The translations under genes and the position numbers were made by a program. A stretch of DNA of 64,000 nucleotides from Lachnospiraceae bacterium (lineage in GTDB: Bacteria; Bacillota; Clostridia; Lachnospirales; Lachnospiraceae). This document shows, piece by piece, positions 7,911 through 16,265 of this stretch. Below the pieces are notes generated by a model that saw nothing but the letters and a program-made list of their open reading frames with translations, had not been told where the DNA came from and searched no databases. The stretch is taken from contig SVEC01000001.1 in the NCBI GenBank assembly GCA_015057555.1, positions 1 to 64,000 on the forward strand. The letters run 5' to 3'. How positions within the stretch are numbered: the stretch's first letter is position 1; every line of letters starts with the position of its first letter.

Positions 7911-9317
7911 ATGAAGATGAGCAAACAAAAACGACCATTTATTGTAGTGATAGTGGCCATTTTGGTTACTATTTTATGTATGGTGTCAACAAGTGTATGG
8001 GTAAGTAAGCAGAACAATGAAACTAAGACTGCACATTTATCAGATGCAAAGCGTGATGGAGACAAATTTATCCTTAAGGATGTAGAGATAGAGATAAGAA
8101 CTAGAGGTGGAGACTCAGGTGCATGGCTTAAGGATCCAATATATGATGATGCGGGTAATGAACTTCATGGTAGCAGTGTAGGTACCATCTATGAGATAGT
8201 GGTTACTAATACCTCTAATGCAGTTCTCTCGGATTGGAAATTTGAGCTTTTTATGCCAGAGTATTTGTGGCTTAATAATGTGTGGAATGGTCATATGGAG
8301 ATACGCCAGACTACATCAGGAAGCTCGATAACTCAGGAAGTGGATTTAGGAGAGTATACTAAAACAGATATTATTCTTGATTATTATATAGATCATACAG
8401 GACCTATGGTTTCTATGAATCCAGGAGATAGTTTTGTGTATATTCCAAGTGAGGCAGATAATGAAAAGCCACTTGTTTCTTCTAAGAAGGAGGGGCAAGG
8501 AAAGTCCTATGCATTAACAGGCTTTATTACATATGTGCCAGATCAAACCATAGATTATGTGATTCCATTTGTGGATGGTAGCTTAGAGTATAATATACAG
8601 ATTACAGTATGGGATTTACCATCATTTATGATTCTTGTGGTGTTGCTGGCTACCTTTGTAGTTATATTAGTTGCACTTATTGTATCTCAGATTAGAATCA
8701 ACAAGCTTTTAGTGGAGCAAAAAAGGGATGCTAAGATTATCAAGCAGTCCATAAGTACATTCATTAATTTTATCGAAGCAAAGGATCCTCTTACAAAAGG
8801 ACACTCACAGAGAGTTGCAAAGTACTCAGTATTGTTGGCTAGGGAACTAGGGTATTCAGAGCTAGAGTGTAATAGAATTTCTTACATTGCACTGATGCAT
8901 GATTGTGGTAAGATTTCCATTCCGATTACAATACTTCAGAAAAAGGATAAACTTTCTGATGATGAGTATGAGGAAATCAAGAAGCATACCATCTATGGTG
9001 ATAGAATGCTTAGAGATTTCAACTCTATAGAAGGAATTAATCTAGGGGCTCTTTATCATCATGAAAGATATGATGGTAAGGGATATCCGAAGGGACTCTC
9101 GGGAGAGGATATTCCTAAAATTGCCAGAATTATATGTGTGGCTGATTCCCTAGATGCTATGAACAGTGATAGAGTATATCGTTCTAAGCTTTCTAAGGAT
9201 GTAATCATGAAAGAATTGATTGATAATAAGGGTAAGCAATTTGATCCTGAGATTATTGATTGTTTGATAAAGCTAATCGATAATGGGGAAATAATAATTG
9301 GAGAAACAGATTTATAA
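7911..9317 (+). CDS. Membrane HD-GYP c-di-GMP phosphodiesterase with a carbohydrate-binding-like outside domain
   Basis: Degrades cyclic di-GMP. A membrane helix (about 9-28) leads to an outside domain (about 40-240) and a second helix (about 243-265), then the HD-GYP domain with HSQRVAKYS, HD at 330-331 and HHERYDGKGYP (383-393), all canonical. The outside domain contains VTNTSNAVLSDWKFEL and VWNG, resembling family 2 carbohydrate-binding modules, so it may sense a polysaccharide or cell wall glycan and turn this into lower c-di-GMP. The enzymatic part is firm; the ligand is inference. It is a single-gene unit ending at a bidirectional terminator. Confidence 0.85.
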   Translation: MKMSKQKRPFIVVIVAILVTILCMVSTSVWVSKQNNETKTAHLSDAKRDGDKFILKDVEIEIRTRGGDSGAWLKDPIYDDAGNELHGSSVGTIYEIVVTNTSNAVLSDWKFELFMPEYLWLNNVWNGHMEIRQTTSGSSITQEVDLGEYTKTDIILDYYIDHTGPMVSMNPGDSFVYIPSEADNEKPLVSSKKEGQGKSYALTGFITYVPDQTIDYVIPFVDGSLEYNIQITVWDLPSFMILVVLLATFVVILVALIVSQIRINKLLVEQKRDAKIIKQSISTFINFIEAKDPLTKGHSQRVAKYSVLLARELGYSELECNRISYIALMHDCGKISIPITILQKKDKLSDDEYEEIKKHTIYGDRMLRDFNSIEGINLGALYHHERYDGKGYPKGLSGEDIPKIARIICVADSLDAMNSDRVYRSKLSKDVIMKELIDNKGKQFDPEIIDCLIKLIDNGEIIIGETDL

Positions 9318-9326
9318 GCACATAAT

Positions 9327-9360
9327 AACCGGTGATAGTCAGTATCACCGGTTTAATAAA
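9327..9360. terminator. Bidirectional terminator between convergent genes
   Basis: AACCGGTGATA and TATCACCGGTT pair over 11 bp with loop GTCAG, T-rich on both sides, between the HD-GYP gene and the opposite-strand permease gene. Confidence 0.85.
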
Positions 9361-9374
9361 TTTCATTGATATAA

Positions 9375-10055
9375 TTAGTATTCCTTTTTCATCATAATCT
9401 TATATGAAAATACATATGAGATAGCAAGAATAATAACTAATACTAAGAGGAATGCACCTGCGATTATTGCATCTTGTGCTGCCTGGTTTGAAGGAAGCTT
9501 TGAAAGTACATCCATAGCCATACCCTTTAAATCAACATGTAAAACCTCGGTTAAAAGCTTATAGCCACCAACTATTACCACAGCTATGGCTGCAACAGAA
9601 ATGAAGATAGCAGTTCTGCTTTTCTCTACACCATACTTAAACTCCAAAGGAATATTTACAGCTAACATAAGACCAACACCAACTGTAGAGCCTGCAGTAG
9701 ATGCAATTACTGTGCCAGTGTTAACATCGATGCCAAAGAGCTGACCCATTATCATACAAATGATTATTGATGCAACACATGAGCAAAGAAGGTTTAATGC
9801 AGTAAATAAGTACTTTTCTATTACATACAGCTTTCTTGTTGTAGGCAGTGAAAGTATGAATAGCATGCCACCATTTATGTCATCGTAGGAGATTGTTGTA
9901 AGAGCAAGCATTGACATTAAAATGACTATGTATGTTGCTGCAAATGTAACATCCTCGTTTGTGTATGCAAAAAATGCGCCGAATAAAATTGCTATTATAA
10001 ATAACTTCTTCTGATTCAATATAATCTTTAAATCCTTAATTAATAAACCCTTCAT
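9375..10055 (-). CDS. ABC-2 type transporter permease (YtrC-like)
   Basis: Membrane half of a two-gene ABC exporter. The 226 residues carry about six hydrophobic segments and the pattern IGYE/ISYDDINGGMLFILSLPTTRKLY seen in ABC-2 membrane proteins of GntR-controlled operons. Its ATG overlaps the stop codon of the ATPase gene (TAATG), so they are translationally coupled. With the ATPase and the GntR regulator it forms a YtrABC-like module, often induced by cell wall-active agents. The cargo is not known. Confidence 0.8.
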   Translation of the reverse strand: MKGLLIKDLKIILNQKKLFIIAILFGAFFAYTNEDVTFAATYIVILMSMLALTTISYDDINGGMLFILSLPTTRKLYVIEKYLFTALNLLCSCVASIIICMIMGQLFGIDVNTGTVIASTAGSTVGVGLMLAVNIPLEFKYGVEKSRTAIFISVAAIAVVIVGGYKLLTEVLHVDLKGMAMDVLSKLPSNQAAQDAIIAGAFLLVLVIILAISYVFSYKIMMKKEY

Positions 10056-10906
10056 TAGTTTCTATCCCCCTGTACCATTATTATAATAAAGTCGTCGATA
10101 TTTCCCTTTTCGATAGCTATCTGTGGATAATTCTCCTGATAATAATCCTTTTGGTTAGTAAGACAAAGATAGCCAAATTTCTCCCTCTTTGTAGCAATGA
10201 CGTATTGCTTATCTATAGTATCATACTGGTCATCGGTAAGCTTAAGTACTCCGTATTCTGAGAGAAGCACATCTGTCTCCTCATGGATGATAATCTTACC
10301 GTTTGATATCATATAAAAGTCATCGCAAAGACCTTCTAGGTCAGTTGAGATGTGAGAGCTTATTAGTATGCCACGTTTGTTGTCCTCCATATATTCTCTG
10401 AGCATATCAAGAAGCTCATTTCGCATAATAACGTCGAGACCTGCTGTTGGCTCGTCTAAGATAAGAAGCTCAGCGTCGTGAGATAGAGCGATGATAACCT
10501 TAAGCTTAGCCTTCATACCTGTTGAAAACTCTTTAATGGTTTTATTCAGTGGAACCTTGTACTGATTACATTTTGCGATGAAATATTCCTCTGAAAAGTT
10601 CTTATACATAGCCTTTAATATGCTTATGATGTCTTTGACCTTTAAGTAATCGAAGGTGTTTGCCTCAGTTAATACAACACCTAAGCGCTCCTTATCAACA
10701 GGTGTTATATCATCAAGCTTCTTGCCGAACATCTCAATGCTTCCGCTATCCGGAAAGATAAGTCCTAAGATTGACTTAAAGGTAGTACTTTTTCCCGCAC
10801 CGTTGCTACCTACAAGTCCTGTAACCTGTCCTTTCTTAACTTCTATGGAACAATCAAGGCAAAATGTTCCATAATTCTTTTTTACATTCTCCAATTTTAA
10901 TAACAT
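10055..10906 (-). CDS. ABC transporter ATPase (YtrB-like)
   Basis: ATPase of the exporter. It has Walker A GSNGAGKST, signature FSTGMKAKLKV (a relaxed form of LSGGQ common in this family) and Walker B LLILDEPTAGLD, followed by an unconserved C-terminal 80 residues. The ATG at 10906 is chosen because GGAGG lies seven bases upstream; an in-frame TTG five codons earlier would overlap that site. It lies between the regulator and the permease on the minus strand and is coupled to the permease by overlapping stop and start codons. Confidence 0.88.
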   Translation of the reverse strand: MLLKLENVKKNYGTFCLDCSIEVKKGQVTGLVGSNGAGKSTTFKSILGLIFPDSGSIEMFGKKLDDITPVDKERLGVVLTEANTFDYLKVKDIISILKAMYKNFSEEYFIAKCNQYKVPLNKTIKEFSTGMKAKLKVIIALSHDAELLILDEPTAGLDVIMRNELLDMLREYMEDNKRGILISSHISTDLEGLCDDFYMISNGKIIIHEETDVLLSEYGVLKLTDDQYDTIDKQYVIATKREKFGYLCLTNQKDYYQENYPQIAIEKGNIDDFIIIMVQGDRN

Positions 10907-10936
10907 AGATTTTTCCTCCAAGATTCATAAAGTGTT

Positions 10937-11314
10937 TTACTGGAAGTCACCTAACACAACCTGAAATAATTCTTCTGTGTCTTCCTTAGACATTCCACAT
11001 TCTCTGGCTTTTCGAATTCCCTGTTCGAAGAGCTGTTCAACTTCCTTTTGCTTTTCTTCTATGGCGATATTTGGGTTGATATTTGCCACGAAGCTGCCCT
11101 TGCCGTGGACTGTTACTATGTAACCCTCCTGTTCCATAGCATCGTAAGCCTTTTTTACTGTGAGAGCGCTTATTCTAAGATCCTTAGAAAGTGTTCTCAC
11201 AGAAGGAAGAATGGTGTCCGGCTTAAGCTGACCGGATATGATTTTGTCCTTCATCTGTACAACTATCTGCTCGTAGATAGGTGTCATAGACGAGTTGTTG
11301 ATTATTAAATTCAT
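10937..11314 (-). CDS. ytrA: GntR-family regulator, YtrA subfamily
   Basis: Short GntR regulator of 125 residues. The N-terminal winged helix reads YEQIVVQMKDKIISGQL, then LPSVRTLSKDLRISALTVKKAYDAMEQEGY and the GKGSFV wing; the C-terminal part is a short helical dimerisation tail, as in YtrA. It heads an operon with the ATPase and permease. A palindrome covering its promoter is the likely binding site, giving autorepression relieved by an effector. The family call is firm; the effector is unknown. Confidence 0.88.
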   Translation of the reverse strand: MNLIINNSSMTPIYEQIVVQMKDKIISGQLKPDTILPSVRTLSKDLRISALTVKKAYDAMEQEGYIVTVHGKGSFVANINPNIAIEEKQKEVEQLFEQGIRKARECGMSKEDTEELFQVVLGDFQ

Positions 11315-11336
11315 AGGTTGATCATCCTCCTGATGT

Positions 11337-11385
11337 AAACAGTATATAACAGTTTATAACTGTTGTCAACTGTTTTATACTGTTT
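11337..11385 (-). promoter_or_regulatory. Promoter inside a nested palindromic operator for the GntR/ABC operon
   Basis: On the minus strand TTGACA (11364-11369) and TATACT (11341-11346) lie 17 bp apart. The outer arms AAACAGTATA and TATACTGTTT form a 10-bp inverted repeat spanning both boxes, and inner ACAGT/ACTGT repeats fill the spacer. A bound GntR dimer would block the polymerase. Confidence 0.8.
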
Positions 11386-11447
11386 ATTTAAAAAATTAAG
11401 AAAAATGTAAAAATGCGCCAGAAAAAAGTTCTGACGCATCCTTGATT

Positions 11448-12491
11448 TTATAGGATTTCTTCTATAAATATTGTTCGTTCTTTTCCTAAATCAATAATTT
11501 TATCTTCGCTAATTGGTCGATTTACCCTGTTATAGTATATTTTTACTATCGGACGTGGTCCTTCATTTTTTCTGATATTTGATACAATACCGATTTCCTT
11601 AGTGGAAAGTCTAACCATCTCTCCAAGAGGGTAGATAGGTATATTGTTAACAAAGGCATTTACCACCTGTGGATCATAATAGATACCACTAGTTCCGTAA
11701 AGCTCCTCTACGGCCATATATGGTTGTACACCCTTGATTAGAGCGTCCGCATAGCTGGCGCATACGCTAATTATTCTAGCCAAGAGCGGTATATCCTCAC
11801 CAGTTAACTGCTTTGGATAACCAGAGCCATTCCAGCGCTCATGGTGGTACTGAATAATGCTTGCTATCATCTTGGGAATGTTGTGTTGTAGTGCAAAATA
11901 GTAGCCGTAGGTTGGATGCTCTAACCAAAGCTTTTCCTGCTGAGGGGTGAACTCATCCATCTTAACTAAGCTAGGCATCTCTGCTAAGCCAATATCATGA
12001 AGTAAACCGCCTATAACAGCAGCGATGATTTCTTCGTTGCTAAGCTTCATAGCACCTGCTACAAGACCGCTTAATACAGCGGTATATATGCTTGCATCAT
12101 ATAGTCTGGCCTTGTCTATGATTCTAAGCTGAACTAAAAAATCTAGAACATATTCGCTTTTGGCAATCTGGACTATGAATTTTTCTAGGTTAGAAGCAAT
12201 AATTACTATATTGTCGTTTTTGTTAGCTTCTGGATTTTTAGGAGCAGTCTCTCTAAGTTTGGCAATATAATCTGTTACAAGCATCTTCTGCATCTTATCT
12301 GAAGGAGATATAAATAAGGAATTGATGTCCTTTATACCTACATGTGTAATGTTTAGTTCCTTTAGCTTTTCAATGTTTTTAAGATTTAATATAGAACCAG
12401 CCTTAAGCAAGCATTGACCATTATCTGGTGATATAATAGCCTGCTCTAATTCCATTCCTGCCTTAACATTATTAATATTTACTATTCCCAT
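11448..12491 (-). CDS. Cytoplasmic HD-GYP phosphodiesterase
   Basis: Probable c-di-GMP phosphodiesterase of 347 residues without membrane helices. The first 60 residues (GMELEQAIISPDNGQCLL) resemble the small N-terminal domain often preceding HD-GYP. The metal site is HDIG and the signature reads HHERWNGSGYP, with Asn where Asp is usual; that change is common enough that activity is likely. It is divergent from the GGDEF protein across about 150 bp, pairing breakdown and synthesis of the same messenger. Confidence 0.85.
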   Translation of the reverse strand: MGIVNINNVKAGMELEQAIISPDNGQCLLKAGSILNLKNIEKLKELNITHVGIKDINSLFISPSDKMQKMLVTDYIAKLRETAPKNPEANKNDNIVIIASNLEKFIVQIAKSEYVLDFLVQLRIIDKARLYDASIYTAVLSGLVAGAMKLSNEEIIAAVIGGLLHDIGLAEMPSLVKMDEFTPQQEKLWLEHPTYGYYFALQHNIPKMIASIIQYHHERWNGSGYPKQLTGEDIPLLARIISVCASYADALIKGVQPYMAVEELYGTSGIYYDPQVVNAFVNNIPIYPLGEMVRLSTKEIGIVSNIRKNEGPRPIVKIYYNRVNRPISEDKIIDLGKERTIFIEEIL

Positions 12492-12530
12492 AAAATTACC
12501 TCGCTAGGTGAAAAATAATACCTACAAATA

Positions 12531-12559
12531 ATTATACATACATATAAAATGTAAGGCAA
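12531..12559 (-). promoter_or_regulatory. Promoter of the cytoplasmic HD-GYP gene
   Basis: Minus strand TTGCCT (12554-12559) and TATAAT (12531-12536), 17 bp apart, about 40 bp before the start codon. Confidence 0.65.
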
Positions 12560-12588
12560 TAGGAAAATGTTTGACTTTAAACCTTTTC

Positions 12589-12617
12589 TTGAAGAGAGCA
12601 TTATATGGTGGTATAAT
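12589..12617 (+). promoter_or_regulatory. Promoter of the GGDEF gene
   Basis: TTGAAG (12589-12594) and TATAAT (12612-12617) with 17 bp spacing. The expected start of the transcript near 12624 leaves room only for the downstream ATG at 12650, with its GGGGGAGGAGG site. Confidence 0.7.
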
Positions 12618-12649
12618 TTGTTTATACTATGGGGGAGGAGGCCGAGAAT

Positions 12650-14557
12650 ATGGCATGTAAAAATATTGCTGTGTTAATGACTGGACTAGATGCAAATGTT
12701 CAGGCTGAAACACTTAGAGGAATTGAAGATTATGGTAAAGCCTGTGGATATAACATTGCTGTATTCGTGTGGTTTACCGGGGCTTATGAAAGAGAAAAGC
12801 ATAATGTGGGGGAGTGTAATATTGCAAATCTCCCAGATTTGAACCTGTTTGATGGGGTCTTAGTATTTGCAAATACCCTACATGTGTCAGATAATAGAAT
12901 AATAGTTGAGAAACTGATTGAAAAATTGGATTGTCCGGTGGTTTGTATTGGTTGTAAGATTGGAGATAACTATAGTGTGCAAACCGACTGTTATTATGCT
13001 ATGAAAAAGCTGGTGGAGCATTTTATAGTAGAGCATAATATGGATAGAATACATTTTGTAAGAGGTGTTGAGGGAAATGCAGATGCAGAGGCAAGATATA
13101 AAGGATATAAGGATGCTTTAGCTGAACATAATATTCCTTTTGACATAGAAAGAGTTACCCAAGGAGATTTCTATGTTACAGGAGGCAGAAAGGCTGTTGA
13201 AGAAATTCTTAGCTCTGATTTGGAGTTTCCGCAGGCTATAGTATGTGCAAATGATATTATGGCCTTAACTGTGAGTGATTTGCTGACAACCAAGGGTTAT
13301 AGAGTTCCGGAGGATGTAGCGGTGTCAGGATATGATGACACAGAGGAGGGTAAATACCATATACCAAGCTTAACCACAGTAAGAAGTAGAATATATGATC
13401 TCGGTAGGACAGCTTGTACAATTCTTATAGATGTAGTTGATGGAAAAGAAAGAGAGAAAGAAGTTCTTTTAACAGACGAAATTGTATTAGGAGAGAGCTG
13501 TGGATGTAATAGGGGAGATAAATTATTTGTAGACCAGGTTAATAGGCTTAAGCATAGCGAGGATGTTGCTCAGAGAACGAAGATACACCAGCTTATTATG
13601 TTGGAAAAGGATATAATAGAAGGTCAGGACTATGATTCATGGAGCCAATCAATAAAGTCATTTATAGAAAGTATTAATCCAGAAGAATTTTATTGCTGTG
13701 TAAATGACAACTTTATAGACAACGTATTCGGTTCGGATGCAATGATTCATGATTCAACTGAAACAGAGGATTTGTTGCCTTATACAGATAATGTGCAATC
13801 CATTATCGTTTATAAAAATGGAAGCTTTAAAAGGGGAACTACCTTTGAATCAAAGTATGGCTTAGCTGAGTTATTTAAGGAGACAAAGACCCCAAAAACA
13901 TACTTGTTCACACCATTACATTATCTAGATAGAACCTTTGGATATTTTGTGTTTGTAGATGATGTTTTTGTGAGAAATTCTTCTATATTTATTTATTGGT
14001 TAATAAATATGGGCCATACCTTGGAGAATGTTCGTAGAAATACGCTTCTTAGAAATGTTACTAAACACTTGGACGAGCTTTATATTAGAGATTCTCTTAC
14101 TGGAGCGTATAATCGTTTCGGTATGGAAAGGTTCTTTGCGGATATTAAGAAGAAGTGCTTGATGTCAAGACTAAATATGCAGCTATCCTTCATTGACTTG
14201 GATAATCTTAAGAAGATAAACGACCAGTTTGGACATGAAGAGGGAGATAGGGTAATTAGTCAGGCTGCAAAGATATTGATGGCCAGTACCACCAAATTTT
14301 CAGTAGTGAGATATGGTGGAGATGAATTCATTGTAATGGGTAATATCAAAACCGAAAAAGAAGTAGAGGATTATTGGAAGCGAGTAAATAAAGAAGTAGA
14401 AGCCTATAATGCTTCTGGAAAGGGTAGGGCTGAGCTGTCTCTAACTATGGGTTACAAGATATTTGAGGTTGGGCCAGACACTTCCTTAGAGGAATGTATT
14501 AACGAAGCTGACAGTATTATGTATGAGAAGAAAAAGGCTAAGAAGAATAGGAGATAG
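12650..14557 (+). CDS. Diguanylate cyclase with a LacI-type sugar-binding sensor domain
   Basis: Makes cyclic di-GMP. Residues about 1-285 are a periplasmic-binding-protein-like domain of the LacI/GalR type (IAVLMTGLDANVQAETL, VSGYDDTEEGKYHIPSLTTV) without a DNA-binding head and without a signal peptide, so it senses its ligand in the cytoplasm. A middle segment of about 170 residues is unrecognised. The GGDEF domain starts at DSLTGAYNRFGMERF and keeps GGDEF (556-560). The ATG at 12650 is preferred over 12629 because the purine-rich site lies between them. A small lipoprotein gene follows at 4 bp. Confidence 0.85.
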   Translation: MACKNIAVLMTGLDANVQAETLRGIEDYGKACGYNIAVFVWFTGAYEREKHNVGECNIANLPDLNLFDGVLVFANTLHVSDNRIIVEKLIEKLDCPVVCIGCKIGDNYSVQTDCYYAMKKLVEHFIVEHNMDRIHFVRGVEGNADAEARYKGYKDALAEHNIPFDIERVTQGDFYVTGGRKAVEEILSSDLEFPQAIVCANDIMALTVSDLLTTKGYRVPEDVAVSGYDDTEEGKYHIPSLTTVRSRIYDLGRTACTILIDVVDGKEREKEVLLTDEIVLGESCGCNRGDKLFVDQVNRLKHSEDVAQRTKIHQLIMLEKDIIEGQDYDSWSQSIKSFIESINPEEFYCCVNDNFIDNVFGSDAMIHDSTETEDLLPYTDNVQSIIVYKNGSFKRGTTFESKYGLAELFKETKTPKTYLFTPLHYLDRTFGYFVFVDDVFVRNSSIFIYWLINMGHTLENVRRNTLLRNVTKHLDELYIRDSLTGAYNRFGMERFFADIKKKCLMSRLNMQLSFIDLDNLKKINDQFGHEEGDRVISQAAKILMASTTKFSVVRYGGDEFIVMGNIKTEKEVEDYWKRVNKEVEAYNASGKGRAELSLTMGYKIFEVGPDTSLEECINEADSIMYEKKKAKKNRR

Positions 14558-14561
14558 AAAT

Positions 14562-14762
14562 ATGAAGAAAAAAATATTATTATGTGCAGGTATTATGGTT
14601 TTAGCATTGGGACTTGTTGCTTGTGATAAGAAAAAAGAGGATGTGACAACTGCTACTAATCCGGTAGAACCATACTCTAATATGATAGATGATGTAAACA
14701 GCCAGGTTAGCGAGGATTATGAGGAAATGGAGAATGTGTTGGATAATCTGGATGAGTATTAA
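14562..14762 (+). CDS. Small acidic lipoprotein of unknown function
   Basis: A 66-residue lipoprotein: signal peptide with a lipobox ending LGLVAC (Cys21), then an acidic tail with no recognisable domain. AGGAG lies eight bases before the ATG at 14562. It follows the diguanylate cyclase by 4 bp and precedes a terminator, so it is part of that operon. A role as an envelope partner of the sensor is possible but not shown. Confidence 0.7.
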   Translation: MKKKILLCAGIMVLALGLVACDKKKEDVTTATNPVEPYSNMIDDVNSQVSEDYEEMENVLDNLDEY

Positions 14763-14799
14763 TAGTTAATTATATTTTAAAATTATAAAGTATATGCTT

Positions 14800-14832
14800 A
14801 GAACGCTACGGTAAGTGGCGTTCTATTTTTAT
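14800..14832 (+). terminator. Terminator after the GGDEF operon
   Basis: AGAACGCTAC and GTGGCGTTCT pair over 10 bp (one G-U) with loop GGTAA, followed by ATTTTTAT. Confidence 0.85.
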
Positions 14833-14844
14833 AAAATTATACAT

Positions 14845-14865
14845 TTTGTAGTGGCATTCTACAAA
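14845..14865. promoter_or_regulatory. Inverted repeat upstream of the aminotransferase gene
   Basis: TTTGTAG and CTACAAA flank a 7-base spacer. A TATACT (14875-14880) follows without a good -35 box, so the repeat could be an activator or repressor site. The ribosome site for the gene is GGAGG before 14932. Confidence 0.3.
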
Positions 14866-14931
14866 CATTTTTGATATACTACATTAAATGCTGAAAATTA
14901 GGGAGAAAATAAAGAAGATGGAGGTAACCAA

Positions 14932-16221
14932 ATGAAAGCATATAAAGATATGAGTAAGGAAGAACTTCTTACATTAAAGGCTGCCTTGGAGGAAGAGTTT
15001 AAAGAGGAAGAGGCTAAAGGCCACAACCTTAATATGGCTAGAGGTAAGCCGGGATTTTCACAGCTTGACCTTGCCATGCCTATGTTAGATGTGGTTAACA
15101 GTACTTCGGATATGAGAACAGTACTTGGTAACGACACTCGTAACTATGGTGATTTGGATGGTATCGGCGAGTGTAGAAGATTGATGGCTGATATGATGGG
15201 GGTTAAGAAGGACAATGTAGTTGTCTGCGGTAACTCAAGTCTTAATATTATGTACGATACAGTATCTCGTTCCATGACTAAGGGTGTAAATGGTTCAACA
15301 CCATGGTGCAAGCTTGATAAGGTTAAGTTTTTATGTCCTGTACCAGGATATGATAGACACTTTGCTATTACTGAGTTTTTCGGAATTGAGATGATTAATA
15401 TACCACTTTATGATGATGGTCCTGATATGGATTTGGTTGAGAAGTATGTAAGTGAGGATGCAGCAGTTAAGGGAATCTGGTGTGTGCCAAAGTACTCAAA
15501 CCCAACTGGTATCTCATATTCGGATGAGGTTGTAAAGCGTTTTGCAAATCTTAAGCCAGCGGCAGAGGATTTTAGAATTTATTGGGATAATGCATATTGC
15601 ATTCACCACTTATATGATGATATGCAGGATGAGATTTTAAATATACTTGATGAGTGTGAGAAGGCTGGTAACCCTGATATGGTTTATATCTTCTCATCAA
15701 CATCAAAGATTAGTTTTCCAGGCTCAGGTGTTTCTGCGGTAGCATCATCACAGGCAAATATTGACTTTATCGAGGCGCAGATGACTATTCAAACTATCGG
15801 ACACGATAAGATTAATCAGCTTAGACATTCAAGATTCTTTAAGAATATAGATGGCTTAAAGGCTCATATGAAGCTTCACGCTGAGCTTCTTAGACCAAAG
15901 TTTGAGGCAGTTCTAGATACATTGGAGTCAGAGCTTGCAGGTCTAGAGATTGGCACTTGGATAAAGCCTAGAGGTGGATATTTCGTATCCTTTGATGCAC
16001 TTCCAGGTTGTGCTAAGAACATCGTAGCTAAGTGTAAGGCACTTGGTGTGGTTCTTACTGGAGCAGGTGCAACCTTCCCATACGGTAAGGACCCACAGGA
16101 TTCAAATATCCGTATAGCACCATCCTTCCCAACACCGGAGGAGATGGCAGCAGCATCAAAGGTGTTTGTGCTTTGTGTTAAGCTTGCAAGTGTGGAGAAA
16201 TTATTAGAAGACATGAATTAG
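14932..16221 (+). CDS. PLP-dependent aminotransferase, aspartate aminotransferase Ic/MocR-like group
   Basis: Class I aminotransferase of 429 residues. The opening MARGKPGFSQLDLAMPML, the cofactor-binding YWDNAYCIHHLY and the lysine motif SSTSKISFPGSG match the group annotated as Aminotran_MocR, which contains aspartate aminotransferases of subgroup Ic. It likely interconverts aspartate/glutamate and their 2-oxo acids in the cytoplasm. It is a single-gene unit ending at a bidirectional terminator. Codon choice (CTT, GGT, AAG) suggests good expression. The exact substrate is not certain. Confidence 0.85.
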   Translation: MKAYKDMSKEELLTLKAALEEEFKEEEAKGHNLNMARGKPGFSQLDLAMPMLDVVNSTSDMRTVLGNDTRNYGDLDGIGECRRLMADMMGVKKDNVVVCGNSSLNIMYDTVSRSMTKGVNGSTPWCKLDKVKFLCPVPGYDRHFAITEFFGIEMINIPLYDDGPDMDLVEKYVSEDAAVKGIWCVPKYSNPTGISYSDEVVKRFANLKPAAEDFRIYWDNAYCIHHLYDDMQDEILNILDECEKAGNPDMVYIFSSTSKISFPGSGVSAVASSQANIDFIEAQMTIQTIGHDKINQLRHSRFFKNIDGLKAHMKLHAELLRPKFEAVLDTLESELAGLEIGTWIKPRGGYFVSFDALPGCAKNIVAKCKALGVVLTGAGATFPYGKDPQDSNIRIAPSFPTPEEMAAASKVFVLCVKLASVEKLLEDMN

Positions 16222-16232
16222 TGAATATACAA

Positions 16233-16258
16233 AAAAGGGCGAGTAAACTCGCCCTTTT
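16233..16258. terminator. Bidirectional terminator
   Basis: AAAAGGGCGAG and CTCGCCCTTTT pair perfectly around TAAA, serving the aminotransferase gene and the convergent luxC-like gene. Confidence 0.9.
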
Positions 16259-16265
16259 CTTGCGT

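Noticed and set aside
11448-12491. HD-GYP protein considered inactive because of Asn in HHERWNGSGYP
   Set aside because: The metal-binding HD residues are intact and Asn at this place occurs in active relatives as far as I recall, so loss of activity is not supported.
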